From contig NC_092566.1 in the NCBI RefSeq assembly GCF_037975245.1, positions 18,385,001-18,449,000 of the forward strand: 64,000 nucleotides of DNA, given 5' to 3'. Each line of letters starts with the position of its first letter. Within the stretch, counting starts at the first letter, position 1. The notes under the pieces are model-generated. The model worked only from the letters and a program-made list of their open reading frames with translations. It did no database searches and was not told the origin of the DNA. The position numbers and the translations under genes are program-made. Shown here one piece after another: positions 46,959 to 60,700 of the stretch. This DNA is from Apostichopus japonicus. Taxonomy: Eukaryota; Echinodermata; Holothuroidea; Aspidochirotida; Stichopodidae.

Positions 46959-47751
46959 TTTGTTTACTCGACAAGGGGTGTTTTCCTTCCCGTATTATCA
47001 TCAGGTGGATAAACGAAGAGTAGCTGTAACTATTTCAAAGTACCTTTCTTTGATTCAAGTGCATCTTTGATGCTTTAAGTTTCAGTGTAAACCTAATGTG
47101 ATGTTTTGTCACCGTCTATTTCGTTAGTTATTTTATGCGAACAGGCACAGGTATTACGTCCAACCGTTGAGACTAGTTGCGCGAAAATGGTTTCAACGTC
47201 AGAGTAGGCTAGTCTACCTTTCTTTTTAAGTTTTTAACGTAACATTTTAAGTGAAACAAGTTATGCTATGTGTTAGCCCAGCAGTGACCTGTCGGCCGGA
47301 AAATATCAATGTTCATTGAAGCCAATGTCTGATGATGGGGATAGGTTATTCTGGATTTTTGTGTTTGAGTTTTGTCATAGGTAGGCCTAGTCCTATATAC
47401 TGTTGAACCATTGTGTTCAGGGCTATGACTCTGAGAAAGCCTGTAAAAAGTCTGTAGCATAACGTTAGCCTTGTCCTTTAAATTAGTATTGGCCTCTCAC
47501 TGTAGTTATAGTAATAATATATTTAGTATGGTTTGAAGCCATGAATGTCCCTTTAGCAGCATCATTTGCTAGTAAATGTCATCCTTGCCAGGGTTCACCC
47601 TTCAGCAAGGCTCATTGTAGCTGTACCCATGCTCAACCAGTTGAGTATCTGTGTGTTGTCCAACTTGCACTTACCAACTTTGAAACTATTCTTCCATTCC
47701 TCTTTTTTTATCTCTAGACACACTCATATCGTGTCTTATATTGCAATAGAA
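46959..47751 (+). other. Upstream region and 5' UTR of GGPS1
   Basis: No separate gene is seen. TTTTTTTATCTCTAG at 47702-47716 could be an acceptor for a 5' untranslated exon joined to the start-codon exon. No TATA box stands out. Confidence 0.45.
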
Positions 47752-50700
47752 ATGGCTGCAAATGATGGTGGCAATGGTAGCACAGCAAAAGAAGATATGG
47801 ACAAGTTTCAGGAAAGGGTAAAGCCTAGATGTATTATATGAATAAGTAGTCTTAAGTTACAAAACCTACTAACTTTAGGCAGTCAAACATTAATTGGAGT
47901 TTGAGACTCCTTTTCCTTGCAATTTTTAACAATCTCCATGCCACGTTTCATAGAGACAGATAAGGATGTACAGAAATATTAATTTTTCAAGTTTGTTAGT
48001 AATTGTACATTGTTTAGTGTATACTGTACATGTCAGAGAGACGTCAAACATCAGTGGTCTGGTGAACAACAGTGGAAATAATCAGGAACCAGTCAACCCC
48101 TTTAACTTGCAAAACAATGCAGGTCCCTAACACAAACTATTTAGAACATTTTATTCATAAAAGTATGGCTTGTTCTACTATAATTCCATATTTAGTTCAA
48201 GAAATTTAAAGCATCAGATGAGTTTTCCGAGCACATTTTAAGTGATAAAAAAAGGGCATTTCCATTTTCATTCTCCTTAGTCCGATATCAAAGAAAGTGT
48301 TTAATAACCTCAAAGCTGCAATATATGAACATATGTTTTGTTTGTTGGTCTTCAAATGATGAAAGGGTTGAAGCATCAATCTGGACAGACATGCTACAGT
48401 GTGTTGCTTTTAACACTGGCAGGCTCTGTCATACAGTAATAATTGTGAAATCTTATTACCGTAGAAATGAAAGACTAGAACTTTGCTTTATATAGCAGGG
48501 AGACAGAATTCATTAGACATTTAAAAGTTGTGCATTTATGTCAATTTGGTGCAGGAAAAATCTTTAAAATTTAATCACTGTGATGTTCTTGTATACATAG
48601 TTCATGATATATGCAACAGGTTTACATTCTTTCAATACTTTTTTCATCTCATTAGATATTACTGGAGCCTTATCAGTACATCCTACAGAATCCTGGCAAA
48701 GAGGTCAGGGTTAAACTTACTCAAGCATTTAATTATTGGATGAAAATACCAAATGACAAACTAGAGATCGTCAGTGAAGTTACTCAAATGCTGCACAATG
48801 CCAGCTTGCTGTAAGTCTCTCAATCACTTCTTTATGTCTTGCAGAATAATTTGTTACACAGAATGGTTAGAAGAGCTGTTTCCTAGTGATAAGCAAGCTT
48901 TTCAACAAATCAAATGTTATCAATTGGCACAATTTCCACATTCTTTCCAATTAAACCTGTGAATCTCAGATTACCTTTTTTTTTGTAGCATGTGTACGTA
49001 GATGTTTTTATGTTCTTCTAGTTATTTGTGGAACAGAACATTGAGCTCATGACACTCTACTCGTTTCTTTTCTATAAAATATTTTTGGGTTTCAATATTT
49101 TTGGGTTTCGGTTTCCTCATCAGCATTGATGATATAGAAGACAGCTCAAAATTACGCCGAGGGAACCCTGTTGCTCACAGTATATATGGGATCCCTCAAA
49201 CCATCAACACTGCCAATTATGTCTACTTCCTTGCCTTACAAAAAATAATGGCTTTAGAAATTCCAGAGGCAACAAAAATTTACATGGGTAAGTAAATTGG
49301 TTATTTCTTAGTAGAACAGCCGACAATATACTATAATGTTTGAGGCAAATGACACCAACATATAAACACCGCACACAAGTGTACCTGTATTTTGTACAAA
49401 TATAATAAAAATATCAATATTAATAAAAAATCTTTCTTGTCTCTTGTTAAAAAGCTTTATTCACTGATATGCAGCACAGAGACAATATGAATTGTCTCAA
49501 GCACACAATCCCTTCTTGAATCAATTCCTATTTGTTCTTCCATCAAATATCTGTTATGAAAAGTTCCTGATTACTTATCAGCTATTTTGTAATCAGGAAG
49601 GGTCGAATCGATGCAGTCTGGGAAAATAATGTGGTCCATATCATCACCATCTGAGCATCGAAAGAGTTATTTCAGCTTGAAACAATTTTGGACTTCTTGA
49701 AAAGATATGCTAATTTTGCAGCATTTGTAGGAAATGAATTATATCGTCACTCTTATTTTGAAAAAAAGTTTTGCTGAACTTCTTCTGGTTTGTAGAATTT
49801 GAAACAGGATGAACACTAATGTACAACATGATTTGCTACTGAAACATTTACCATTTAGACTTAATACTTTAGAAATACTTAATATGATGTTGATATTAGA
49901 ATGAACTAGCCTTGATATGTTACTGAGGTAATATGTTGTATACCATCTTATGTTTCATGGGTTTAGACATAATACTTAAACATACTTAATATCACATTGA
50001 TATTAGAATGAACTAGCCTTGGTATGTTATTGAGGTCATATGTTGTTTACCATCTTATGTTTCATGGGTTTACACATAATACTTTATACATACTTAATAT
50101 GATGTTATATTAGAATGAACTAGCCTTGGTATGTTGCTACATTCATATATTGTATACCATCTTATGTTTCATGGCTTTGGACATAATACTTAAACATACT
50201 TAATATCACATTGATATTAGAATGAACTAGCCTTGGTATGTTGCTGCATTCATATATTGTATACCATCTTATGTTTCATGACTTTGGACATAATACTTAA
50301 ACATACTTAATATCACATTGATATTAGAATGAACTAGCCTTGGTATGTTACTGAGGTCATATGTTGTTTACCATCTAATGTTTCATGGGTTTAGACATAA
50401 TACTTAAACATACTTAATATCACATTGATATTAGAATGAACTAGCCTTGGTATGTTACTGAGGTCATATGTTGTTTTCCATCTTATGTTTCATGGGTTTA
50501 GACATAATACTTAAACAAACTTAATATCACATTGATATTAGTATGAACTAGCCTTAGTATGTTACTGAGGTCATATGTTGTACAGTATACCATCTTATGT
50601 TTCATGGGTTTTGGTGGCTAAATTCAATCTTCCACACTCTTCCCCCTGCTTGGGTCTGTGTTTGGCCATATTGAATGTAATAAATATTTATTTTTTGCTA

Positions 50701-53198
50701 TAGAACAACTCTTAATCTTACACCAAGGCCAAGGTATGGACATTTGGTGGAGAGACAACTTCAACTGTCCTACAGAAGAAGAGTATAAAGAAATGGTGCT
50801 GAAAAGTAAGTTGTGAATTCACATGAAATGTAGTGGGTACCATTTATAGATAGGAAATATTGTTGCTATGGGTTGATATTATGTCAACTTCAGTCTTATA
50901 AAGGATACAATACCTTATCTGTATAATCACAATATCAGTCTGAACTACAAGACTAACATTGGTAATTGAGTGTTTTATATTTTCTTTTCTATAGAAACTG
51001 GTGGCCTGTTTGGTCTAGCTGTCCGACTTATGCAATTGTTCAGTACTAATAAAAGGTAAGGTCGTAACCCACGTAAGGAATAAATTTATGATATTATGTA
51101 GTAATTATTGAATCATGAAAGGTCTATCTCTCTGTTTAAACATGTTCTTTACCCACAGCAGTGATGGCAAACTACCATAAGTACCCCTAATACTTGCTGT
51201 AATGTCCATCAAATGTCCATATTTGCTTCTGACCATTCCTATGAAACAAATGTTAATGAGTTATCCAAAGACAATATGTTTTTATAATATTTTCTGTTTT
51301 TGCTTTACTGTTTGTAGTAATTTCAAACCACTCATCGATGCTTTAGGACTTTTCTTTCAAATTAGAGACGATTATGCCAACTTACAATCAAGTGATTACA
51401 CGGACAGTAAAAGCTTCTGTGAAGATCTAACGGAAGGGAAATATTCCTTTCCGATCATCCATGGGATCTTGAGCCAACCAGAGAGCACTCAGGTCAAAAA
51501 TATTCTCAGGCAAAGGACCACAGATTTTGAGGTCAAGAAATACTGTGTTGAGTACCTAGAAAAGGTTTGTGAAACATTGTGAGGAGTGCCTAAGGGATAG
51601 AGTACATAGGAAAGGTTGGTAAAGCACTACATAGAGTACCTAGTGCATAGAGTACCAAGCAAGGTTGGCGAAACAGCATAGAGTGCCTAGGGCATAGAGT
51701 ACCTTGGAAGGTTGGTGAGGCGTTATATAAAATGCTTACAGCATAGAGTACCTAGAAAGGTTGGTGAAGCACTGCATAGGGAAATAGAGCATAGAGTACC
51801 TAGAAAGGTTGGTGAAGCACTGTATAGATTGCTTACAGCATAGAGTATCTAGAAAGGTCGGTGAAGCACTACATAGAGTACACAGAGCATAGAGTACCTA
51901 GAAAGTGAAATACTGTGTTGAGTACCTAGAAAAGGTTTGTGAAATATTGTGTGGAGTGCCTAAAGGATAGAGTACATAGGAATGGTCGGTGAAGCACTGC
52001 ATAGAGTACCTAGTGCATAGAGTACCAAGCAAGGTTGGTGAAACACAGCATAGAGTGCCTAGAGCATAGAGTACCTAGAAAGGTTGGTGAAGCACTGCAT
52101 AGAGTACACAGAGCATAGAGTACCTAGAAAAGGTCAGAGGCTATGGAGAATTTCATAACTTGTTTATCTAATAATAATATGTTTATTGATGACACCAGCT
52201 GTCCATACACAAAATCATTATGCAGGGCTACACATGAACTCATCAATACCCTCAGAGTGACAATGCCCATCTGCACTGACTGCTTAGATATTGGAATAAC
52301 TAATTTGAAAGTTACTAATGTCATAAAATGACATGTTACATTGAGGAGTATGTTATGTACCCAGTATGTACTAGGTTATCCGGTGTGCACCTGGTATGTA
52401 CCGGGTATGTACAAATCTGATACTTGTTTGTATGTCACCTGACCTGACCAACAAAACACTCATGTGCAGCTATGTAACTTGATACAGGACAAGGTATGTA
52501 CATTAATAATGTATGGTGTCTTTGGATTGAAATTACAACATTATCTCATGTTTCTTTTTTTTTCTCTCTCTCCTATTTGTTGTTGTTGGTAGATTGGGTC
52601 CTTTGAGTATACAAGGAAGATTATAGCTGAATACACTGAGTTGTAAGTATCAAGTAGTGTTTTTTATTCTACATGATTATATTACCTCCATTTCATTAAC
52701 AAAAGTCTGTTCAAAATATCTCTTTCGAGATCCGGCTTTAGGAATCACAAATGATTTCGAGTTAGTTAGAATCATGTTTGATCTCTAGAGTAAGGCAAAA
52801 TATGTCACCAAAAACAGAACTAGTGTTGTTCGATACAGGTGACAAACGCCTACAGTGGAATTACGACCTTCCTTACCGGTTTCGAACCTCTGGACATACA
52901 ATCAGCGTCCACTAACCCTAACCCATTGTCATAATATGGGTTTGTTGTGCTAATTATGATTGGATGAATAATATTATTAATGATAATTAATTATAATTTA
53001 ATCTAGCCTTGTTGTCTCTCTGAATCTCTCAAAGTGAGAAACCATCATAACCATCCTATCTTTCCATTTTACAGGGCGAAGAAACAAATCCAGGAACTTG
53101 GGGGTAATCCTTACCTTGAGAGTATTGTTCAAGAACTTGGCTCAATTATATGCCAAAGCACCCAACTCCCATCGAAAAGGAAGAAAGAAAATGTATAA
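47752..53198 (+). CDS. GGPS1: Geranylgeranyl diphosphate synthase 1
   Basis: Eight exons, all GT/AG and in phase: 47752-47817, 48656-48810, 49124-49287, 50704-50805, 50995-51055, 51318-51564, 52593-52642, 53075-53198 (TAA), 322 residues. This trans-prenyltransferase adds isopentenyl diphosphate to farnesyl diphosphate to make geranylgeranyl diphosphate, used for protein prenylation and dolichol/quinone side chains. The first aspartate-rich motif is DDIED (76-80) and the second DDYAN (200-204), the short animal GGPPS form; [36 protein letters not shown] and [13 protein letters not shown] align along the whole family. Length is near the ~300 residues of vertebrate GGPS1, with a basic tail (SKRKKENV). 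Complete and apparently functional. Introns 3 and 6 carry tandem arrays, the latter made from the exon 6 donor. Confidence 0.97.
49850..50610. repeat. 107 bp tandem repeat in GGPS1 intron 3, ~7 copies
   Basis: TTAGAATGAACTAGCCTT recurs at 49896, 50003, 50110, 50217 and onwards with an exact 107-base period. Copies differ by a few substitutions. Confidence 0.95.
51541..52135 (+). repeat. Minisatellite grown from the GGPS1 exon 6 / intron 6 junction
   Basis: The end of exon 6 and its donor (TGAGTACCTAGAAAAG then GTTTGTGAA) is echoed by about a dozen units of the form AGAGTACCTAGAAAGGTTGGTGAAGCACTG in the intron. A near-perfect second copy of the last 27 exon bases with the same donor lies at 51907-51934, 370 bases downstream of the real one. 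Confidence 0.85.
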
Positions 53199-53443
53199 AC
53201 TTCATAAGTCTTGGGGTCATGTTTTGTGACAGTGCAATGTACTTTAAAAACTTTTTACAGACATTTTTTGATATCTGAATTGTCAATATTATGCTATTAA
53301 TTTTTAATGCACATTGTCAGGCAAAGCTAAGGAAGAACTTGGTAAAAGAGAAGAAGAGGGTTAAGCCTCAGGTGCAAAGGATATAGAAAGCTTGAATTTA
53401 TTTTAGATGGCCATACCATAATACTCATGGTTTTTTTATTGTG

Positions 53444-53790
53444 TGGTGTACCCCAGTCATTACGGTGTACCCAGTCACTATAGTGTACCCCAGTCACTGC
53501 GGGGTACCGGGTCACTGTAGTGTACCCGTCACTGCAGTGTACCCAGTCAATGTGGTGTACCCCAGTCACTGCATTGTACAGCAGTCACTGAAGTGTACCC
53601 CAGTCACTGTAGTGTACCCAAGTCACTGGTGTACCCTGTCAGTTCGGTGTACCCCAGTCACTTTAGTGTACCCCAGTTACTGAAGTGTACCCCAGTCACT
53701 GTAGTGTACCCCAGTCACTGCGGTGTACCCCAGTCACTGTGGTGTGCCCCAATCACTGTAGTGTACCCAAGTCACTTATGTGTAACCCTG
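53444..53790. repeat. ~20 bp tandem repeat TGTACCCCAGTCACTG
   Basis: About 17 variable units of GTGTACCCCAGTCACTGTA in the GGPS1 3' region, between the stop codon and the candidate poly(A) signals. Confidence 0.9.
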
Positions 53791-54186
53791 TGCAGGTAAT
53801 CATAGTAAACACATCATGAAAAATGGCTAAACAAAGATTTCCCACGGCAAAATTTTAAATTTTATGCGACTTTTCGACTAGAGGGCCAGAGACAGCCACA
53901 GGAAATGGGTCTACAGGCTAAACCTAACTTAGCCAGTCTCTGCCCCATAGTATTCCTTTGGTAGAGCACTCTCTATGACAGCTATTATAAGGAACATTAC
54001 AATTACAATGACTATGAATGTCTTTATTGTCACTATTAGCTGTAATTAAGCCTTTGTTGTAAATGTGGACAATTAATTAAGCTCAGCATGCTCATGGATG
54101 AATGAGATTCTGCTTCCGTTTCTCTTGAGATGAAACAAAAAAAAACATAAAGTTATGAATGAATGGAGAACTCAAATTGTTTTTAG

Positions 54187-54203
54187 TTTATTGAACAAAT
54201 AAA
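54187..54203. terminator. Back-to-back polyadenylation signals for GGPS1 and the EFCAB6-like gene
   Basis: TTTATT at 54187-54192 is AATAAA on the minus strand, 570 bases past the EFCAB6-like stop. AATAAA at 54198-54203 is on the plus strand, 1.0 kb past the GGPS1 stop; another plus-strand AATAAA is at 54374. The two convergent genes would end within a few bases of each other or overlap. Confidence 0.45.
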
Positions 54204-54761
54204 ATACATCCAACAATAAATGATTTGATTTGCTTGGAATGATACATCAAATAAATGGTTATATTTAATAATGTCAAGGTGTTATAGTTAGGACGGAATG
54301 TGGATGAATCGCCAGATAAATAAGAACCATTAATAGAACCATTGCTTCTACCTGTATCCTTGATTTCTCAATTAATAAAAGTTTATAGAGTACTAGTGTC
54401 TTTTAAATCTTGTATAAAACAACTTAATATTGAATCTTTCCTCTCTCCCTATTATATTTTTATTTTATGATAAATCAGGTGTTCATCGCCATTTTTAAAA
54501 TATGATGATCTGCATGAGAAATGCTCTCAAACTGGTATTTGAACTCCAAAGACCAATTCATTCAAAATTCTATATACATAAGCTTCTTGAAAATAACAAA
54601 TACAAAAACAAACAAAGAATCAATGAAAATAGCAGCCAGAAGAGAAATTCAGAAAGATATTTAAGGTTACAGAAGTTTAATTTTTCATTCTCAGCTGACA
54701 GAACCATTGATTTTTTCAGGAACATTTCCAAAACTCTGTTTTCAACAGCTTTGTGACTTTC

Positions 54762-57700
54762 TTAGGGTTTAAATAGTTCAATGTTTGCCATTTTGTAAAT
54801 CATATCACAGAATGCATTATAGTTTACATCATTCTGGTATCCAACTTTAACTTCAAACTTCTTGTAGAGTACCAGAAACTCTCGCTGGCTAACCATGGAG
54901 CCAAGGTCCAGGCCACTCAAGACCCTACAGAACTGGGACCGGGAGACAGAACCATTGTGGGCCTTGTCATAATCTTCAAACTGAGGATAAATCTGCAAAC
55001 TTTTCTTTCCAACCTAGATGGAAAAAGAAAGAATTAGTGACAACTTGTTGCCATTTGAACCACTAACAGTGCAAATGAGTTATGTAAACATGTGTACATT
55101 CCTTTTATCCATATCATTTACATAGCTACACCAACAATGTGACAGTTGTTGGCAGGGAAAAACTTGGCTCATATCTTAGTTTGCTGATTTGTGATTGATA
55201 TATGTAAAAAACTTGATGGACATGTCAAAAAAGTAGAAAACGGCGACCAAACGCAAAATGCTGCTTTAACACGGCCGCTCATCTACTCAGCCCATCTCCC
55301 CTTTGACTCACCCGCTCTGCTAATCTGCCCATGGTAGCCATAAGCATCCTCTCCTCATCCTCAGACAGTACATTCTGCTCCACCTCAGCTGGAGGTTTAA
55401 ACTGCACTGGGGTTACCAGAGGGTCCTTCTCTAGGTTCTTAAGGGTAAAGATACTCTCCACTAGGTCACTGAATGTCAAATACTCAACATACTCTGGCTT
55501 CATGGGATGCTCAAATCTAAACAGAGGGAAGAAGAAGAAGGATGTGTTCTGGTAACAAATTCATCAGGCACATTACCAAACAAGTTGAACCCCATTAGGA
55601 ACAAGGAAGACTAAATAACTATATCATTGAACATTGCAGCAGCTACCTGGATGAATCTGAAGGGAAGGTAAACAAAGTTCTGATGTTGTCATAATGTAAT
55701 GCAACCACCTGATTGGATCAAATTAATTCAATATTGACTGGGAGATCAAAGCAGCACAAAAGAACCAAATGTGTAAAGATGAGAACTTTACTTGTTCTCT
55801 AGTCAGGATTATGGTTGCTTGGGGAGGGGGAAGGGAAACAGACAGGACTCTATCTAACAGAAGTAGGGGACAGGGAGGGGATTACCCACAAAGTTTTAAC
55901 TAAACAAATAGTGGGCAGGAAGGGGATTACCCACAGGGCTCTAACTAATAGAAGAAGAGGGAAGGGAGGGGATGACCCACAGGGCTCTAACTAATAGAAG
56001 AAGAGGGAAGGGAGGGGATGGCCCACAGGGCTCTAACAGAAGAAGGGGCAAGGGAGAGGATCCACAGGGCTCCAACTAACAGAAGAAGGGGGAAGAGAGG
56101 GGATTACTCAGAGGGCTCTAACTAACAGAAGTAGGGGGCAGGGAGGGGATAACCACAGGGCTCTAACTAATAGAAGAAGAGGGAAGGGAGGGGATGGCCC
56201 ACAGGGCTCTAACAGAAGAAGGGGCAAGGGAGAGGATCCACAGGGCTCCAACTAACAGAAGAAGGGGGAAGAGAGGGGATTACTCAGAGGGCTCTAACTA
56301 ACAGAAGTAGGGGGCAGGGAGGGGATAACCCACAGGGCTCTAACTAATAGAAGAAGAGGGAAGGGAGGGGATGGCCCACAGGGCTCTAACAGAAGAAGGG
56401 GCAAGGGAGAGGATCCACAGGGCTCCAACTAACAGAAGAAGGGGGAAGGGAGGGGATTACTCAAAGGGCTCTAACTAACAGAAGTAGGGGGCAGGGAGGG
56501 GATAACCACAGGGCTCTAACTAATAGAAGAAGAGGGAAGGGAGGGGATGGCCCACAGGGCTTTAACAGAAGAAGGGGCAAGGGAGAGGATCCACAGGGCT
56601 CCAACTAACAGAAGAAGGGGGAAGGGAGGGGATTACTCAAAGGGCTCTAACTAACAGAAGTAGGGGGCAGGGAGGGGATAACCACAGGGCTCTAACTAAT
56701 AGAAGAAGAGGGAAGGGAGGGGATGGCCCACAGGGCTTTAACAGAAGAAGGGGCAAGGGAGAGGATCCACAGGGCTCCAACTAACAGAAGAAGGGGGAAG
56801 GGAGGGGATTACTCAAAGGGCTCTAACTAACAGAAGTAGGGGGCAGGGAGGGGATAACCACAGGGCTCTAACTAATAGAAGAAGAGGGAAGGGAGGGGAT
56901 GGCCCACAGGGCTTTAACAGAAGAAGGGGCAAGGGAGAGGATCCACAGGGCTCCAACTAACAGAAGAAGGGGGAAGGGAGGGGATTACTCAAAGGGCTCT
57001 AACTAACAGAAGTAGGGGGCAGGGAGGGGATAACCCACAGGGCTCTTACTCAAAGAAGTCTGGGCAGTTTGGGGATAATCCACAGAACTCTAACTAACAG
57101 AAGAAGAGGGATGGAAGTGGATGACTCACAGGTCTCTAACAGAGTAGGGGGCAGGGAGGAGATTACCAACAGAAGTAGCTGGAAACTGACTGAAACCTTC
57201 AGTAGTAATACTACATAAATGAAGTCACGGAAAACATGTCACTTACGCTTCCATCAATACTGCTACTTCGGAAGGTTGAAGATCAAGCTTGGCTAGATCC
57301 AAAGCTCTGCAGAAAACAGTCTTCAAAATCCGCCCAGATCGAAGCTTGTCGTAATCACGCATGAACTCCAACACCCTGATGCCTTCTTTCATAACCTGTC
57401 AAACAGGAACAAGAGACATTATCATCCTACAGATTGCACACATCAATTCAACACCCTGATGCCTTCTTTCATAACCTGTCAAACAGGAACAAGAGACATT
57501 ATCATCCTACAGATTGCACACATCAACTCCAACACCCTGATGCCTTCTTTCATAACCTGTCAAACAGGAACAAGAGACATTATCATCCTACAGATTGCAC
57601 ACATCAACTCTAACAACCTGATGCCTTCTTTCATAACCTGTCAAACAGGAACATGAGACATTATCATCCTACAGATTGCACACATCAATTCTAACAACCT

Positions 57701-60700
57701 GATGCCTTCTTTCATAACCTGTCAAACAGGAACAAGAGACATTATCATCCTACAGATTGCACACATCAACTCTAACAACCTGATGCCTTCTTTCATAACC
57801 TGTCAATCAGGAACAAGAGACATTATCATCCTACAGATTGCACACATCAACTCTAACAACCTGATGCCTTCTTTCATAACCTGTCAAACAGGAACATGAG
57901 ACATTATCATCCTACAGATTGCACACATCAATTCTAACAACCTGATGCCTTCTTTCATAACCTGTCAAACAGGAACAAGAGACATTATCATCCTACAGAT
58001 TGCACACATCAACTCTAACAACCTGATGCCTTCTTTCATAACCTGTCAAACAGGAACAAGAGACATTATCATCCTACAGATTGCACACATCAACTCTAAC
58101 AACCTGATGCCTTCTTTCATAACCTGTCAAACAGGAACAAGAGACATTATCATCCTACAGATTGCACACATCAACTCTAACAACCTGATGCCTTCTTTCA
58201 TAACCTGTCAATCAGGAACAAGAGACATTATCATCCTACAGATTGCACACATCAACTCTAACAACCTGATGCCTTCTTTCATAACCTGTCAAACAGGAAC
58301 ATGAGACATTATCATCCTACAGATTGCACACATCAATTCTAACAACCTGATGCCTTCTTTCATAACCTGTCAAACAGGAACAAGAGACATTATCATCCTA
58401 CAGATTGCACACATCAACTCTAACAACCTGATGCCTTCTTTCATAACCTGTCAATCAGGAACAAGAGACATTATCATCCTACATATTGCACACATCAACT
58501 CCAACACCCTGATGCCTTCTTTCATAACCTGTCAATCAGGAACAAGAGACATTATCATCCTACAGATTGCACACATCAACTCTAACAACCTGATGCCTTC
58601 TTTCATAACCTGTCAAACAGGAACATGAGACATTATCATCCTACAGATTGATGTGATACGCTAATAACCATTTATACATTATGCTAACTATATCCATGAT
58701 ATTTTAAGCTCTTGTCAAATCACACAGGACACAAGCTGGTATCTATTAATATCTCCCAGTTATTTCTCCACCTTCAAGCTACGAACAATTGATTTTACTA
58801 CATGAATCTTGCTTTATTTCAAGTGGTTCCTGAATGAAATCACATCATCCTGTAATAATCTACAATCTTCTTGATATTTTCCCTCATTTCATGTTTCTTT
58901 ACCTTTGTTTTAATCTTGTTCATGATGGCGTTTATATCCATGAGTGGGTTCCTCTCTAAAGACATCGTCTTGGAGTTGACCAGCTTCAAGTTCTCCAGTC
59001 TCTGTTCATATTTGAGCTCCTGTTTAGCAGGAGGTTGGAGATCCTCAAGGAATCTTAGATAATCAAAGCCCATGTGGTTGGAATATTTGGCTTCCAGGGC
59101 CTGCATCTCATCAACACTGGCCCTGAGGCCCAGGTAGGTCAGACATTGTCTAAACTGGGCCTTTGTGACTGTCCCTCGATTATGGAGGTCGAAATCTTGG
59201 AAGCACGGTTTGATGAGGACCCGCCTCTGTTCTACTCGCTGCATCATTCTAGCCAAGGCATCTGAAACCGTCTGTATCATCTCATCTGGAACCTGTGACC
59301 AGTCTAGGGTGCCTGGCTTCTCCACGAGGTAGACTTCTGAGGGGGGCACCTGGCTAGTTGGTGTCTTCTCAAGGTTGGGTAAGACTTGTGTAAAAACTGA
59401 AAGAAACACCACAACAAAGATGATGATACAAGCAAACCATTCTCTAATATAGCTGCATTGGAGTTCTGATAATTAGCAATTTACGCCATACATCAAGCAT
59501 TTAGGTTTAGGTAATTGAGATTAAAGAACAATGACTATATTCAACCCTATGAATCTTTATCAGAAACACTGGTCTATAATTCAGTGAAACTAAAAATGGT
59601 TATTCTCGTTAAATAATTAGTATTATTGCTTATCTACAAGCCTAACAAGCCCAACCCAGTTTCCACAATATCTACAAAATGAACTACCATGACTTTCCCA
59701 CATCAAAATTAAGAAATTACATGACCTTTTTATAGAACATAACTGCACCTTTGTTTTAGGCAAACAGAAGTAGACAATTTAAGATCATTCCATTTTTACT
59801 TGACTTTTGAAACTATTACCCTTATCATGACTGCTAATCCCATGTAAATCTGAAAGACTTATATGTGTGTCAGTCTTATCTTGCACATAGAAATATTTTG
59901 AATCAAACTGAACAAGATCTAAACAGTTTACATTAACTTAATGTAGTCTGCTTATATATGTTTCAAAAATATAAAAAGTTGACAAAAAAAAACTATAGTA
60001 CTGCTCCTGAATGTGAAATCTTCTATCCTAAACATGCATGTAAATGCGCTCACACGATGTGTTGTTTGTGTATTGTTACGAAGTGTGCGTCATGTAAAGT
60101 TGCAGTGCTACTGCGCGTGTGCGTGTTTGTGCGAGTGTGCATGCGTGCGTGAGTATGTGTTTGAAATTTGTTGTTTTCGTTGGTTCTGTCTTTACGTTCA
60201 TTTACTGTAATTTGAGTTCAGTCGATATCAAGAACGTATTGAAGCAAGAAGTATTTTCCAGTGTTAAACCAAAGATTATATGTAAGTTGTGTTTTTATTG
60301 ATATAACGTTGCATATTTGTTGCATACATGATTATTTATTCTGTATGATTTGGATTTATGTATTTATTCTTCAATAATTGACTTATTCATTAATCGATTT
60401 CCTGATTGTTTAATTACAAACGTATGTTTCGTTTTTATTTATTTAGTTACCAGACTGACAGATTGACAGATTAGCAGATTAACAGATTAACAGATTACCA
60501 GATAGTTACCAGATATCAAAGCTAATAAACCACGAATCGACTCAACATTTCTTCTGCGTTGAATAATCTTTGGATTACAGGAATACGGAATAAAGAAATC
60601 TTTATTGATTTATAATGCATCCTGTTTCCTTTACCAGGTTAGCTCAAATTCAATTCTACCAACCTGTATCAATATCTTTCTCAAACTTTCTCCACAGCAC

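Noticed and set aside
57364..58640. CRISPR-like regular array
   Set aside because: Whole 81 bp units repeat without unique spacers, in a spliced eukaryotic gene; it is a minisatellite.
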